Source: an uncultured Prevotellaceae bacterium (lineage in GTDB: Bacteria; Bacteroidota; Bacteroidia; Bacteroidales; Muribaculaceae). From it: a stretch of 11,069 nt of DNA. This document shows positions 1-5,877 of the stretch, piece by piece (position 1 is the first letter of the stretch; every line of letters starts with the position of its first letter). The stretch lies in NCBI GenBank assembly GCA_937896015.1, contig CALBLR010000145.1, positions 1 through 11,069 of the forward strand, written 5' to 3'. A program made the translations under genes and the position numbers. Under the pieces are notes generated by a model. The model worked only from the letters and a program-made list of their open reading frames with translations. It was not told the origin of the DNA and made no database searches.

Positions 1-612
1 CTCCAGAAAGTCGTCCTGCTTGGGCAGGTGCTGCCACAGCGAGTCGGCGCGGTCGGTGTAGCCGGCGGTGTGGATATAGGCCTTGCCTGCAGTCGAGGCC
101 ACGCCTATCGACTGGTTTTTGAGCACGCCGCCAAATCCGCCCATGGCGTGCCCCTTGAAGTGGGCCAGGTTGATCATAAAGTCGTAGTTGGCGAGATGGT
201 CGCCCACGATGTCATACTTCAGGTGCTTCTTGTCGCGCACCGGTATGCGCATTTGTCCGTATTCGTCCATCAGGTCGACGGGCGCAATCGAGTCGAAGCC
301 GTGGGCGTGAATCGTGGCCCAGTGCTTGCCCACGTCCTGGCGGCTGCCGCCGTAGGCCGTGCAGCACTCCACCAGCGTGCCGCGCACCTCGTCTACAAGG
401 CCGCGTATCAGGGTGGGCTTCAGGTAGTTGTTGCCACCCATCTCACCGCTGCTGATTTTAATGGCCACATGGCCGGTGGCCGGCACGCCCAGAGCCTTGT
501 AGATGCGCACAAGCGCCTCGGGGCTGATTTCGGTGGTCATGTACACTTTGGGCTGCGCCCACACTGCTGCGGCTGTCATCACTGCCGCAATGGCTGCTAT
601 GAGTTTCTTCAT
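1..612 (-). CDS. DUF362 domain protein, exported (3' end outside window)
   Basis: The visible part is 204 residues with no stop before the window edge, so the C-terminus is missing. The start at 612 is followed by a clear Sec signal peptide: KK, a hydrophobic Ala/Ile/Val core, and a likely cleavage site after AVWA at residue 19. The mature protein begins with VYMTTEISPEALVRIYKALG. It continues with a NNYLKPTLIRGLVDEV segment (61-76), ECCTAYGGSR (82-91) and HFKGHAMGGFGGVLKN (151-166). I recognise this series as the DUF362 family, known from Bacteroidales and Clostridia and often annotated as a [4Fe-4S]-linked protein of unknown function. In the visible part only two adjacent cysteines occur (83-84), so no ferredoxin-type cluster motif is seen; one could lie in the missing part. 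The export signal places it in the periplasm. It lies 51 nt downstream of hrpB but has its own promoter-like sequence, so it may be transcribed separately. The family assignment is firm; the molecular function is unknown. Confidence 0.88.
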   Translation of the reverse strand, partial: MKKLIAAIAAVMTAAAVWAQPKVYMTTEISPEALVRIYKALGVPATGHVAIKISSGEMGGNNYLKPTLIRGLVDEVRGTLVECCTAYGGSRQDVGKHWATIHAHGFDSIAPVDLMDEYGQMRIPVRDKKHLKYDIVGDHLANYDFMINLAHFKGHAMGGFGGVLKNQSIGVASTAGKAYIHTAGYTDRADSLWQHLPKQDDFLE

Positions 613-639
613 CGTTGCGTTCGTTTTTTTGTTGTTATG

Positions 640-667
640 CAAAGATAATAAAAAAGATTGCAATCAA
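640..667 (-). promoter_or_regulatory. Bacteroidota-type promoter of the DUF362 gene
   Basis: On the minus strand TATCTTTG (640-647) matches the Bacteroidota -7 consensus TAnnTTTG exactly. A TTG at 665-667 could act as the -33 element, but the 17-nt spacing is a little short of the usual 19-21. Transcription would start near 635, giving a leader of about 20 nt. The gap between hrpB and this gene holds a T-run but no hairpin, so read-through from hrpB is also possible. Confidence 0.45.
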
Positions 668-3177
668 CTGCCCTTCTTGCGCTTTACGCCACGCACGGCT
701 GGCGCTTCGAGCGGATTGTCGGGCCAGTAGTGCTTGGGGTAGCGGCGGCGCAGCTCCTTGCGCACTTCAAAGTAGGTGTCATGCCAAAAGCTTTGCAGGT
801 CTTGCGTGAGCTGCACCGGCTTGTAGCCAGGCGACAGCAGTTCCATCAGCACGGGCTGCCGTCCGCCGTCCACGCGCGGCGTGCTGTCCATGCCGAAGCA
901 CTCTTGCAGCCTCACGCTCAGCACCGGGGCCTCGGCCCCCTGGCGGTAGTCCAGCCTGATGCGGCTGCCTGTGGGCACCTGCACGTGCGACGGGGCCAGG
1001 CGGTCGATCTCGGCCTGCAACTCATAGGGCACAATGGCCCAAATGGCGGCGCACAGGTCGATGCGCTTCAGCTCGACCACACTGGTGGGCATGCGCCCGC
1101 CTTGGCTCAGATACAGTGGCAGCCACTGCTCGGCCGTGGCCAGCAGACGCGGGGTCGACAGGTCGGGGACGCCCATCCCGGGGTGCCATGCCGCCACTTG
1201 CGCCACACGCCGCTGCAGCCGCTGCACGCTGTCGTTCCAGTCGAGCATGCTCAGTCCGTCCTTGTGCACGGCTTGGCAAATGGTGGAGGAAATCAGCTTG
1301 GGGTCTACGTTGTGCAGCGGCCTGCTGTCAATCACCAGCGAACCCACGCGGCGCTCGTGGCTTGCGGTGATGCAGCCTTGCTTGCCGTCCCACGCCACAT
1401 GGTCGCGCTCCTTCACCATGCTGCCGTCCAGCTCGCTGGGGTTGAGGGCGGCGGCCAGAAACACGCGTCCTGCCCCGCCTGCCGGCGCGTTCATCGAGGC
1501 AATGGCTATCCACTGGCAGGCCGCAATGGCATCGGCCTGGTCAACGGCCACCTGTCCGCCGCTGGCCAGACGGTAGTGCCCTATGCCGTCGGAGGCCATG
1601 GCCACGCGTTCGGGATAGGCGCAGGCCACCAGCCGTCCGGCGTCGGTTGCGGCAATGCCGCCATTGTCTTCGCCGGCGTGCGCCATGCGGCGGTATTCGG
1701 CGGCAATCTTGGCAATGCGTGCCCACCGGCCAGGACTTTTGCGCGCTCGCGCCGCGCGCAGTGCCGCCAGGCGCACTGTCATGTCGGCTTCACCGCTGTC
1801 GGCCATCGGGTCTTTCTCCTCAAGCAGTGCGGCAATGTCGCATGCCAGGCTTCTCTGACTCTGACTGCCGGCGCTGATAATCATGCGTGCAATGCGCGGG
1901 TGGCAGGGCAGGGCGGCCATGCGCCGCCCCATGGCAGTGATGCAGCCGCTGCCGTCGATGGCGCCGAGCTCCTCAAGCAGGAGCCTGGCTCCGGCCACGT
2001 TGCCTGCCGGCGGGGCGGTGAGCCACGGCAGCGACATCACGTCGGCCTCGCCAAAGGCGGCTATGCCAAGCACCATCGGCGCCAGGTCAGCCTCCACTAT
2101 TTCGGGCTTGCGCTGCTGCTCCATGTGGTGCTCGGTGGCCAGTGTCCACAGCCGGCGGCACTCGCCACTGGCCACGCGGCCCGCGCGCCCTGAGCGCTGT
2201 GTGGCCATGTCGAGGCTTATGCGCGCCGTCTCGAGGTGGCTGAGTCCGGTGCGAGGGTCAAACACCAGCTTGCGGCAAAGTCCGGAGTCAACCACTGCGC
2301 GCACGCCCTCTATGGTCACCGACGTCTCGGCGATGGGTGTGGCCAGCACCACCTTGCGCTCGCCGGCCGCCGATGGAGCAATTGCCCGCCGCTGCTGCTC
2401 GGGCGGCAGGTTGCCATACAGCGGATAGATGCGCGTCGGGGCCAGCGACTGGCCCAGCAGCTCGGCGCACTGCGCTATTTCGCCCTGGCCGGGCAGAAAA
2501 GCCAGAATGTCGCCTTCGCACTCGCGGTGTGCTTTGAGCGTGGCGCTTGCCACAGCCCTGGCGCAGTCGCGCATGGGGCAGTCGTCGGCCGAGTGAGTCA
2601 CCTGCACGGGGTGCATGCGCCCTTCGCTCTCCACGAGCGGCGCGCCCATGGCGGCGCAAATGGCGCTTGTGTCGATGGTGGCCGACATTATCACTATTTT
2701 AAGCTCGGGCCTGAGGGTTTGTTGCACCAGCCTTGTCAGCGCCAGTGCCAGGTCGGAGTTGATGCTGCGCTCGTGGAATTCGTCGAATATCACGGTGTCC
2801 ACGCCCTCGAGCGTGGCGTCGTCGATTAGCATGCGCGTGAGAATGCCCTCGGTGAGCACCTCGACGCGCGTTGCAGCCGATGTGCGGCTCTCCAGCCTCA
2901 CGCGGTAGCCCACCGTGCGCCCCACCGCCTCGTCCAGCGTGTGGGCCATGCGCTCGGCAATTTGCCGAGCGGCCAGGCGGCGCGGCTCCAGCATCAGCGT
3001 CTTGCCGCAGCCCTTGCCGCCGGCCATTATGGTCAGCGGCAGCAGGGTCGACTTGCCCGCTCCCGGCGGAGCTGTGACCACCACAATGCCGCTGCTTTCC
3101 AGCTCACTGTTGAGTTTGGCGGCTATTTGCGCAGCAGGCAGGTGGCCCGCGCGCGCTATTATTTCATCCACGTTCAT
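664..3177 (-). CDS. hrpB: ATP-dependent helicase HrpB (DEAH-box)
   Basis: This is an 837-residue DEAH/RHA-type superfamily 2 helicase, close to the usual HrpB length. Motifs in order: Walker A APPGAGKST (36-44), motif Ia LEPRRLAARQ (63-72), motif II DEFHERS (132-138), motif III SAT (165-167), the ATPIAETSVTIEGV block (279-292) and motif VI QRSGRAGR (327-334). Helicase-associated and HrpB-specific C-terminal regions follow. Near the end is the family-typical RRRYPKHYWPDNP. DEFH in place of DEAH is normal for HrpB. HrpB is a cytoplasmic, non-essential putative RNA helicase whose substrate is poorly defined. I chose the ATG at 3177 (MNVDEIIARAG). An in-frame GTG at 3282 would add 35 residues, but these would be translated from a terminator hairpin, have no family character, and overlap the stop of the upstream gene. 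No Shine-Dalgarno is seen before 3177, which is common in Bacteroidota. Confidence 0.95.
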   Translation of the reverse strand: MNVDEIIARAGHLPAAQIAAKLNSELESSGIVVVTAPPGAGKSTLLPLTIMAGGKGCGKTLMLEPRRLAARQIAERMAHTLDEAVGRTVGYRVRLESRTSAATRVEVLTEGILTRMLIDDATLEGVDTVIFDEFHERSINSDLALALTRLVQQTLRPELKIVIMSATIDTSAICAAMGAPLVESEGRMHPVQVTHSADDCPMRDCARAVASATLKAHRECEGDILAFLPGQGEIAQCAELLGQSLAPTRIYPLYGNLPPEQQRRAIAPSAAGERKVVLATPIAETSVTIEGVRAVVDSGLCRKLVFDPRTGLSHLETARISLDMATQRSGRAGRVASGECRRLWTLATEHHMEQQRKPEIVEADLAPMVLGIAAFGEADVMSLPWLTAPPAGNVAGARLLLEELGAIDGSGCITAMGRRMAALPCHPRIARMIISAGSQSQRSLACDIAALLEEKDPMADSGEADMTVRLAALRAARARKSPGRWARIAKIAAEYRRMAHAGEDNGGIAATDAGRLVACAYPERVAMASDGIGHYRLASGGQVAVDQADAIAACQWIAIASMNAPAGGAGRVFLAAALNPSELDGSMVKERDHVAWDGKQGCITASHERRVGSLVIDSRPLHNVDPKLISSTICQAVHKDGLSMLDWNDSVQRLQRRVAQVAAWHPGMGVPDLSTPRLLATAEQWLPLYLSQGGRMPTSVVELKRIDLCAAIWAIVPYELQAEIDRLAPSHVQVPTGSRIRLDYRQGAEAPVLSVRLQECFGMDSTPRVDGGRQPVLMELLSPGYKPVQLTQDLQSFWHDTYFEVRKELRRRYPKHYWPDNPLEAPAVRGVKRKKGS

Positions 3178-3182
3178 AGGTG

Positions 3183-3213
3183 TAAAGTTAGCGCAAAATG
3201 CCCATTCAAGCAA
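3183..3213 (-). promoter_or_regulatory. possible promoter of hrpB
   Basis: On the minus strand TTG (3211-3213), then 20 nt, then TAACTTTA (3183-3190) fits the Bacteroidota promoter layout. The last base of the -7 element deviates from TAnnTTTG. The inferred start of transcription falls only a few bases before the hrpB ATG at 3177, so the message would be nearly leaderless. The element lies immediately downstream of the terminator hairpin that closes the preceding unit, as expected for an independent promoter. Confidence 0.35.
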
Positions 3214-3215
3214 GC

Positions 3216-3256
3216 AAAAAATGGGCGGCTCCGCATATTGTGGCCGCCCATTTTTT
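3216..3256. terminator. bidirectional intrinsic terminator-like hairpin
   Basis: There is a perfect 14-bp inverted repeat: 3216-3229 pairs with 3243-3256 around a 13-nt loop. The stem has a GC-rich upper half (GGGCGGC/GCCGCCC) and six A:T pairs at its base, so either strand ends in a T6 tract. On the minus strand it starts 22 nt after the stop of the small gene at 3279-3554, which makes it that gene's terminator. No plus-strand gene ends here, so use in that direction is only structural inference. Confidence 0.8.
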
Positions 3257-3278
3257 ACTCCAGTCGCTTTTAAGGAAA

Positions 3279-3554
3279 TCACATATTTTCCTCATCGATG
3301 CTTTTTTGCGTTGCGCGCTTAGCCTCCAGGCGGTCATACCGTTTGCCGCGGCACATCCAGCAGCTGCATGGAGTGCCTGTGGTGCGATATGCCTGCATCC
3401 AGTGCTCTTTTGCCAATTCAAACCAGTGTGGGTGATAGATGTGTCCTTCCCTGCCAAGGGAGACAAATGTAAATGTGGCTGAGCAGCGCTTCAGCCGCGC
3501 CTTAAATACTCGCGCGGCCTGACGGCGGCGCCATTGTCTTGATCTTTTTTCCAT
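3279..3554 (-). CDS. small CSCWMC-motif protein, hypothetical
   Basis: This encodes a 91-residue basic protein. The N-terminus (2-23) is rich in Arg and Lys. A middle segment reads IYHPHWFELAKEHWMQAYRTTGTP (39-62). The motif CSCWMCRGKRYDR (63-75) carries Cys63, Cys65 and Cys68 and is followed by a charged tail. I recognise this style of C-terminus (TPCSCWMC followed by RG or GN and basic residues) from short uncharacterised bacterial proteins, many in Bacteroidota. The clustered cysteines with nearby His41, His43 and His51 suggest zinc binding, with RNA or ribosome association a guess from the basic charge. The start at 3554 is preceded by the purine-rich AGAAAGAGA. A promoter lies about 115 nt upstream and a strong hairpin lies 22 nt downstream, so it looks like a complete one-gene unit. 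Function unknown. Confidence 0.72.
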   Translation of the reverse strand: MEKRSRQWRRRQAARVFKARLKRCSATFTFVSLGREGHIYHPHWFELAKEHWMQAYRTTGTPCSCWMCRGKRYDRLEAKRATQKSIDEENM

Positions 3555-3672
3555 CGTCTCTTTCTATTAAAAGTTTCTGCTGCGACGATGTGGTCTTGTA
3601 GGTGTTAAGTGCATCCATGATTGTGTGTGCTGTGTTTAACCGTGTTATAGCCAATGTTCCTTTAATAGAGGC

Positions 3673-3703
3673 CAAAATTAGCCAAATTGCCACAATCACG
3701 CAA
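3673..3703 (-). promoter_or_regulatory. Bacteroidota-type promoter upstream of the small CSCWMC gene
   Basis: On the minus strand TTG (3701-3703), exactly 20 nt, then TAATTTTG (3673-3680) is a full match to the Bacteroidota -7 consensus with ideal spacing. Transcription would begin near 3668 and run leftward into the gene starting at 3554, leaving a leader of roughly 115 nt. I see no convincing second gene in that leader. It contains an open frame of 38 codons from an ATG at 3618, but this overlaps the start of the better-supported gene. Confidence 0.55.
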
Positions 3704-3723
3704 GCCCTCGGCCGCAAATCGGC

Positions 3724-3775
3724 AAAAAAACTCGGGCCGGCGGGTGCCTCAGCGTTGAGGCGGCCCGTCGGCCCG
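3724..3775 (-). terminator. intrinsic terminator of the secreted type IX cargo-like gene
   Basis: A long GC-rich stem pairs 3733-3750 with 3757-3775, around a 6-nt loop, with one G-U pair and one small internal bulge. Read on the minus strand it is followed by a T7 tract (3724-3730). It begins about 30 nt after the stop codon at 3807 and ends just before the next leftward promoter, so it separates the two units cleanly. Confidence 0.85.
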
Positions 3776-3806
3776 ATAGGTTAAGGTGTGAAATGTTTAG
3801 CTCAAA

Positions 3807-5576
3807 TTAGCGCACTATCAGTTTCTTGCCTGCGGCAATGTAGAGGCCTGCGGGCAGCTCAACTGTGGTGGTGCCTTCACTTGCCTTCACGCTGGCCACC
3901 AGAGCGCCGGTGATGTTATACACATTCACTGTGGCCGGTGCGGCGGCGTTGATGCTGATTGTGCCGCGGGTGGCGGTCACGTTGATGGCGTTGGCGTCGG
4001 CAATGGCCTGAATTGCTGTGGTGGTGTGCACGGGCAGCTTGAACGCTGCCACAAGGGCGTTGAATGCCGATGACGAGAGCGAAATCTCACCGCCAATAAA
4101 CTTCACTGTGCCCCTCACGCGCGACAGTGCATACAGTGTGTCGTTAGACGCCACCATCGGGAAAATTGCCGATGCGTTGTCGGTCAGGTCCCATTCCACA
4201 TCCTTGTAGGCAAGGGTGTTGCGGTCATACTTTTTCATAAACAGGGCACCCATCAGGTTGTGGCCCAGCACATATATGTTGTCGTTGTCGTTGCGGTCGG
4301 CCACCACGCCCATAAATCCGCTTTGGTTCTTGCCGTTAAGCGCCGAGCCCTGTGGCTCAAGTTCGCTGTTGAGCTTAATCAGATATCCGTCGCGGGTTGT
4401 GGAGGTTGCGTCCATGGTGCCGCTGGCCAGGTCGAGCTTGCACTTGGCCTTGCCTGTGAGGTAGACGCTGTTGTCAATCACGTCGATGGCAGTGGTTTGA
4501 TACACCGAGCCGCTTGCCTCCGAAGCAAATGCCTTCGCGTTGAGCACGTTCAGGTCGAGGTCGGCCACGCCCACCAGCAGTGCGGTGTTGGCGTTCTTCA
4601 GCCCCAGGTCGATGCCGCCCAGCTTGGCGGGGTTCAGAGCACCGTTGATTTTGCGGCCTTGGAAGTAGCCCTCAAAATATAGCTTGTCGTTGGCGATGCG
4701 CACATTCTTGATGGCGGTGTAGCTGGCGCTGTCCGAGCTCACAAGGCTCTTCAGATAGTTGCCGTTGGCGTCAAACTTGGCAATGAATAGGTCGCCGTTC
4801 TGCGTTTGCGGGTCGCCCGTCCAGTCCTTTGTGTTGCAGGGGGTGAGGGTCACCTTCGAGCCGTCGGCCTTCTGGAATGTGATGGGCATGCGGAAGCGTC
4901 CGCCCACATACAGGTTTTGGTTGCCGTCCACCTTTGCGGTATACACATCTATGCCGTCGGGAGTGAGTTTTGAGTATGTGGAGGCCTTGCCTTGCGGAGT
5001 GGTGGCGACATCGGTCATGCGTGTCCACTCAATTGCGCCGTCTTTCGAGAAGCGCACCATCACCATGCGGTAGAAGCGGCCGTTGGGGTCGGCTGTCCAG
5101 TCGAACTCGGTGGTCTTGCCGGTGCCGTCAACTATGGCGGGCTTCTCCGAGCGGCCGTTGCTGTGGCGGAACTTCACCACCATCATCACGCCGCCGTCGC
5201 TGGTTGCGGCCAGCCAGCCGCCGCCCGAGTAGAGGTCGCCTATTGTGGAGTATGCGCTCCACAGGCGGTTGCCGTTGCCGTCGGTTTTGATCAGCACCAG
5301 GTTTTGGTTGCCCGATGTAGTGGTGTTGGTGGTGCCGTGGCCTATCACCTCATCGCCGAATTTGATTTCCTCGGCATCGGTCATTGTGCCGGCGCTGGTG
5401 AGTGAATACAGCGAGCCGTCGCTGGCCACAGCCAGGTCATAGCCCATGCCCGTCTTTTGCGGTGCGCTCACCACTTTGCCCCACAGGGCCACAGGCTGTG
5501 TGGCTGCCTGTGCCATTGCTGCCATCGGTGCCAGTGCCACCATGGCTGCTGCTAAAAGTTTGTAAACTTTCTTCAT
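3807..5576 (-). CDS. secreted protein with type IX secretion sorting domain and propeller-like repeats
   Basis: The 589-residue protein starts with a Sec signal peptide (MKK, a hydrophobic Ala/Met-rich core, likely cleavage after AMA at 22). Its C-terminus, about 541-589, has the type A type IX secretion sorting-domain pattern: VNVYNITGALVASVK, then TTVELPAGLYIAAGKKLIVR, ending in the basic VR. Such domains direct cargo through the type IX translocon at the outer membrane, after which they are usually cleaved. The central region has repeated strand-type units such as LVLIKTDGNGNRLWS (93-107), MVRFSKDGAIEWTR (173-186), LFIAKFDANGNYLKS (263-277), YLIKLNSELEPQG (398-410) and LFMKKYDRNTLAYKD (445-459). 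This layout resembles SBBP-type beta-propeller proteins. No catalytic motif is evident. It is transcribed divergently from the TonB receptor operon and has its own promoter and terminator. Ligand and role are unknown; binding or adhesion is more likely than catalysis. Confidence 0.88.
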   Translation of the reverse strand: MKKVYKLLAAAMVALAPMAAMAQAATQPVALWGKVVSAPQKTGMGYDLAVASDGSLYSLTSAGTMTDAEEIKFGDEVIGHGTTNTTTSGNQNLVLIKTDGNGNRLWSAYSTIGDLYSGGGWLAATSDGGVMMVVKFRHSNGRSEKPAIVDGTGKTTEFDWTADPNGRFYRMVMVRFSKDGAIEWTRMTDVATTPQGKASTYSKLTPDGIDVYTAKVDGNQNLYVGGRFRMPITFQKADGSKVTLTPCNTKDWTGDPQTQNGDLFIAKFDANGNYLKSLVSSDSASYTAIKNVRIANDKLYFEGYFQGRKINGALNPAKLGGIDLGLKNANTALLVGVADLDLNVLNAKAFASEASGSVYQTTAIDVIDNSVYLTGKAKCKLDLASGTMDATSTTRDGYLIKLNSELEPQGSALNGKNQSGFMGVVADRNDNDNIYVLGHNLMGALFMKKYDRNTLAYKDVEWDLTDNASAIFPMVASNDTLYALSRVRGTVKFIGGEISLSSSAFNALVAAFKLPVHTTTAIQAIADANAINVTATRGTISINAAAPATVNVYNITGALVASVKASEGTTTVELPAGLYIAAGKKLIVR

Positions 5577-5661
5577 AAGTTTTGAGTTTGTTTTATGATT
5601 TGTGTTTGTTCTCCTTAACTATGTGTGGCCACACTGCGGCGTCGGCCTTGTGTCACCAGTG

Positions 5662-5693
5662 CAAAATTACCTTCACTCCACAAGGCCCGAAAT
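5662..5693 (-). promoter_or_regulatory. Bacteroidota-type promoter of the secreted type IX cargo-like gene
   Basis: On the minus strand TAATTTTG (5662-5669) is an exact match to the -7 consensus. A TTTC at 5690-5693, 20 nt away, could be the -33 element, one base off TTTG. Transcription would begin near 5657, leaving a leader of about 80 nt before the ATG at 5576. The inverted repeat at 5724-5742 lies about 30 nt upstream of this promoter. Confidence 0.5.
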
Positions 5694-5723
5694 CGCTTAT
5701 AATGATGATTTTTTTGCCGGCAG

Positions 5724-5742
5724 ATACCCTTTTGTGGGTATT
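5724..5742. promoter_or_regulatory. operator-like inverted repeat, copy 1
   Basis: The half-site ATACC (5724-5728) and its mirror GGTATT (5737-5742) are separated by an 8-nt spacer that differs from copy 2. The dyad extends one pair inward (ATACCC/GGGTAT). The same half-sites at the same spacing occur again 87 nt away at 5811-5829, which suggests a protein-binding site and not a chance palindrome. Confidence 0.45.
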
Positions 5743-5767
5743 TTGTGCCATTGTTGGTAGTGTTTTC

Positions 5768-5854
5768 GCTGTGCGGCAATCGTAATAATTGGTGATTAGG
5801 CCGCCGCTAAATACCTATCATTAGGTATTGCCGCCGCTGTGTGGCAAACGTAAT
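5768..5854. repeat. imperfect direct repeat, two 19-nt copies 68 nt apart
   Basis: The pattern GCTGTGnGGCAAnCGTAAT occurs at 5768-5786 and 5836-5854, with 17 of 19 bases identical. The second copy runs into the -7 element of the TonB-receptor promoter; the first does not form a good -7 element. A separate 9-nt direct repeat, GCCGCCGCT, sits at 5800-5808 and 5830-5838 and flanks the second inverted repeat. Together these look like a partial duplication of the promoter-operator segment or an array of binding sites. Confidence 0.5.
5810..5829. promoter_or_regulatory. operator-like inverted repeat, copy 2, overlapping the -33 element
   Basis: AATACCTA (5810-5817) and TAGGTATT (5822-5829) form a perfect 8-bp dyad around 4 nt. 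Its outer part, ATACC-N8-GGTATT, repeats copy 1 at 5724-5742 with a different spacer. Its right arm covers the TTG taken as the -33 element of the receptor promoter, so a bound protein would be expected to block polymerase. It could instead form a small hairpin, but it would lie upstream of the transcription start. Confidence 0.5.
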
Positions 5855-5858
5855 TTTG
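5828..5858 (+). promoter_or_regulatory. Bacteroidota-type promoter of the TonB-receptor operon
   Basis: TTG (5828-5830), exactly 20 nt, then TAATTTTG (5851-5858) matches the Bacteroidota consensus with ideal spacing. Transcription would start near 5862, giving a leader of about 16 nt before the ATG at 5878. No Shine-Dalgarno-like sequence is present in that leader. Confidence 0.65.
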
Positions 5859-5877
5859 CGGCATAAAACACTGATAA

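Larger units (their letters stand above)
5577..5877. other. divergent intergenic regulatory region
   Basis: This 301-nt gap separates the starts of the leftward secreted-protein gene and the rightward TonB-receptor gene. It is clearly richer in A and T than the coding DNA. It holds a promoter for each direction, two matching inverted repeats, a direct repeat, and a small GCAAA-N6-TTTGC dyad (5844-5859) centred on the rightward -7 element. No convincing small gene is present. Confidence 0.7.

Noticed and set aside
658..2193. 511-codon open frame on the plus strand, antisense to hrpB
   Set aside because: It is a GC-driven shadow of the helicase: the translation is rich in His, Ala, Gly and Val with no domain pattern, whereas the opposite strand has every helicase motif.
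3178..3282. 35-residue N-terminal extension of HrpB from a GTG at 3282
   Set aside because: It would translate the terminator hairpin, overlaps the stop of the preceding gene, and has no resemblance to HrpB N-termini.
3502..3717. 71-codon minus-strand frame overlapping the start of the small CSCWMC gene
   Set aside because: Its first ATG lies upstream of the inferred transcript start, it has no family-like sequence, and it overlaps a better-supported gene in another frame.
5698..5715. Fur-box-like A/T hexamers (TATAAT GATGAT TTTTTT)
   Set aside because: Only two of three hexamers resemble GATAAT, the region is AT-rich anyway, and no inverted third element is present. Iron control remains possible but is not shown.
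5845..5852. A minus-strand TACGTTTG that also fits the -7 consensus, overlapping the rightward -7 element
   Set aside because: There is no -33 element at a suitable distance, and it would give a leader of over 260 nt. The site at 5662-5669 is better.
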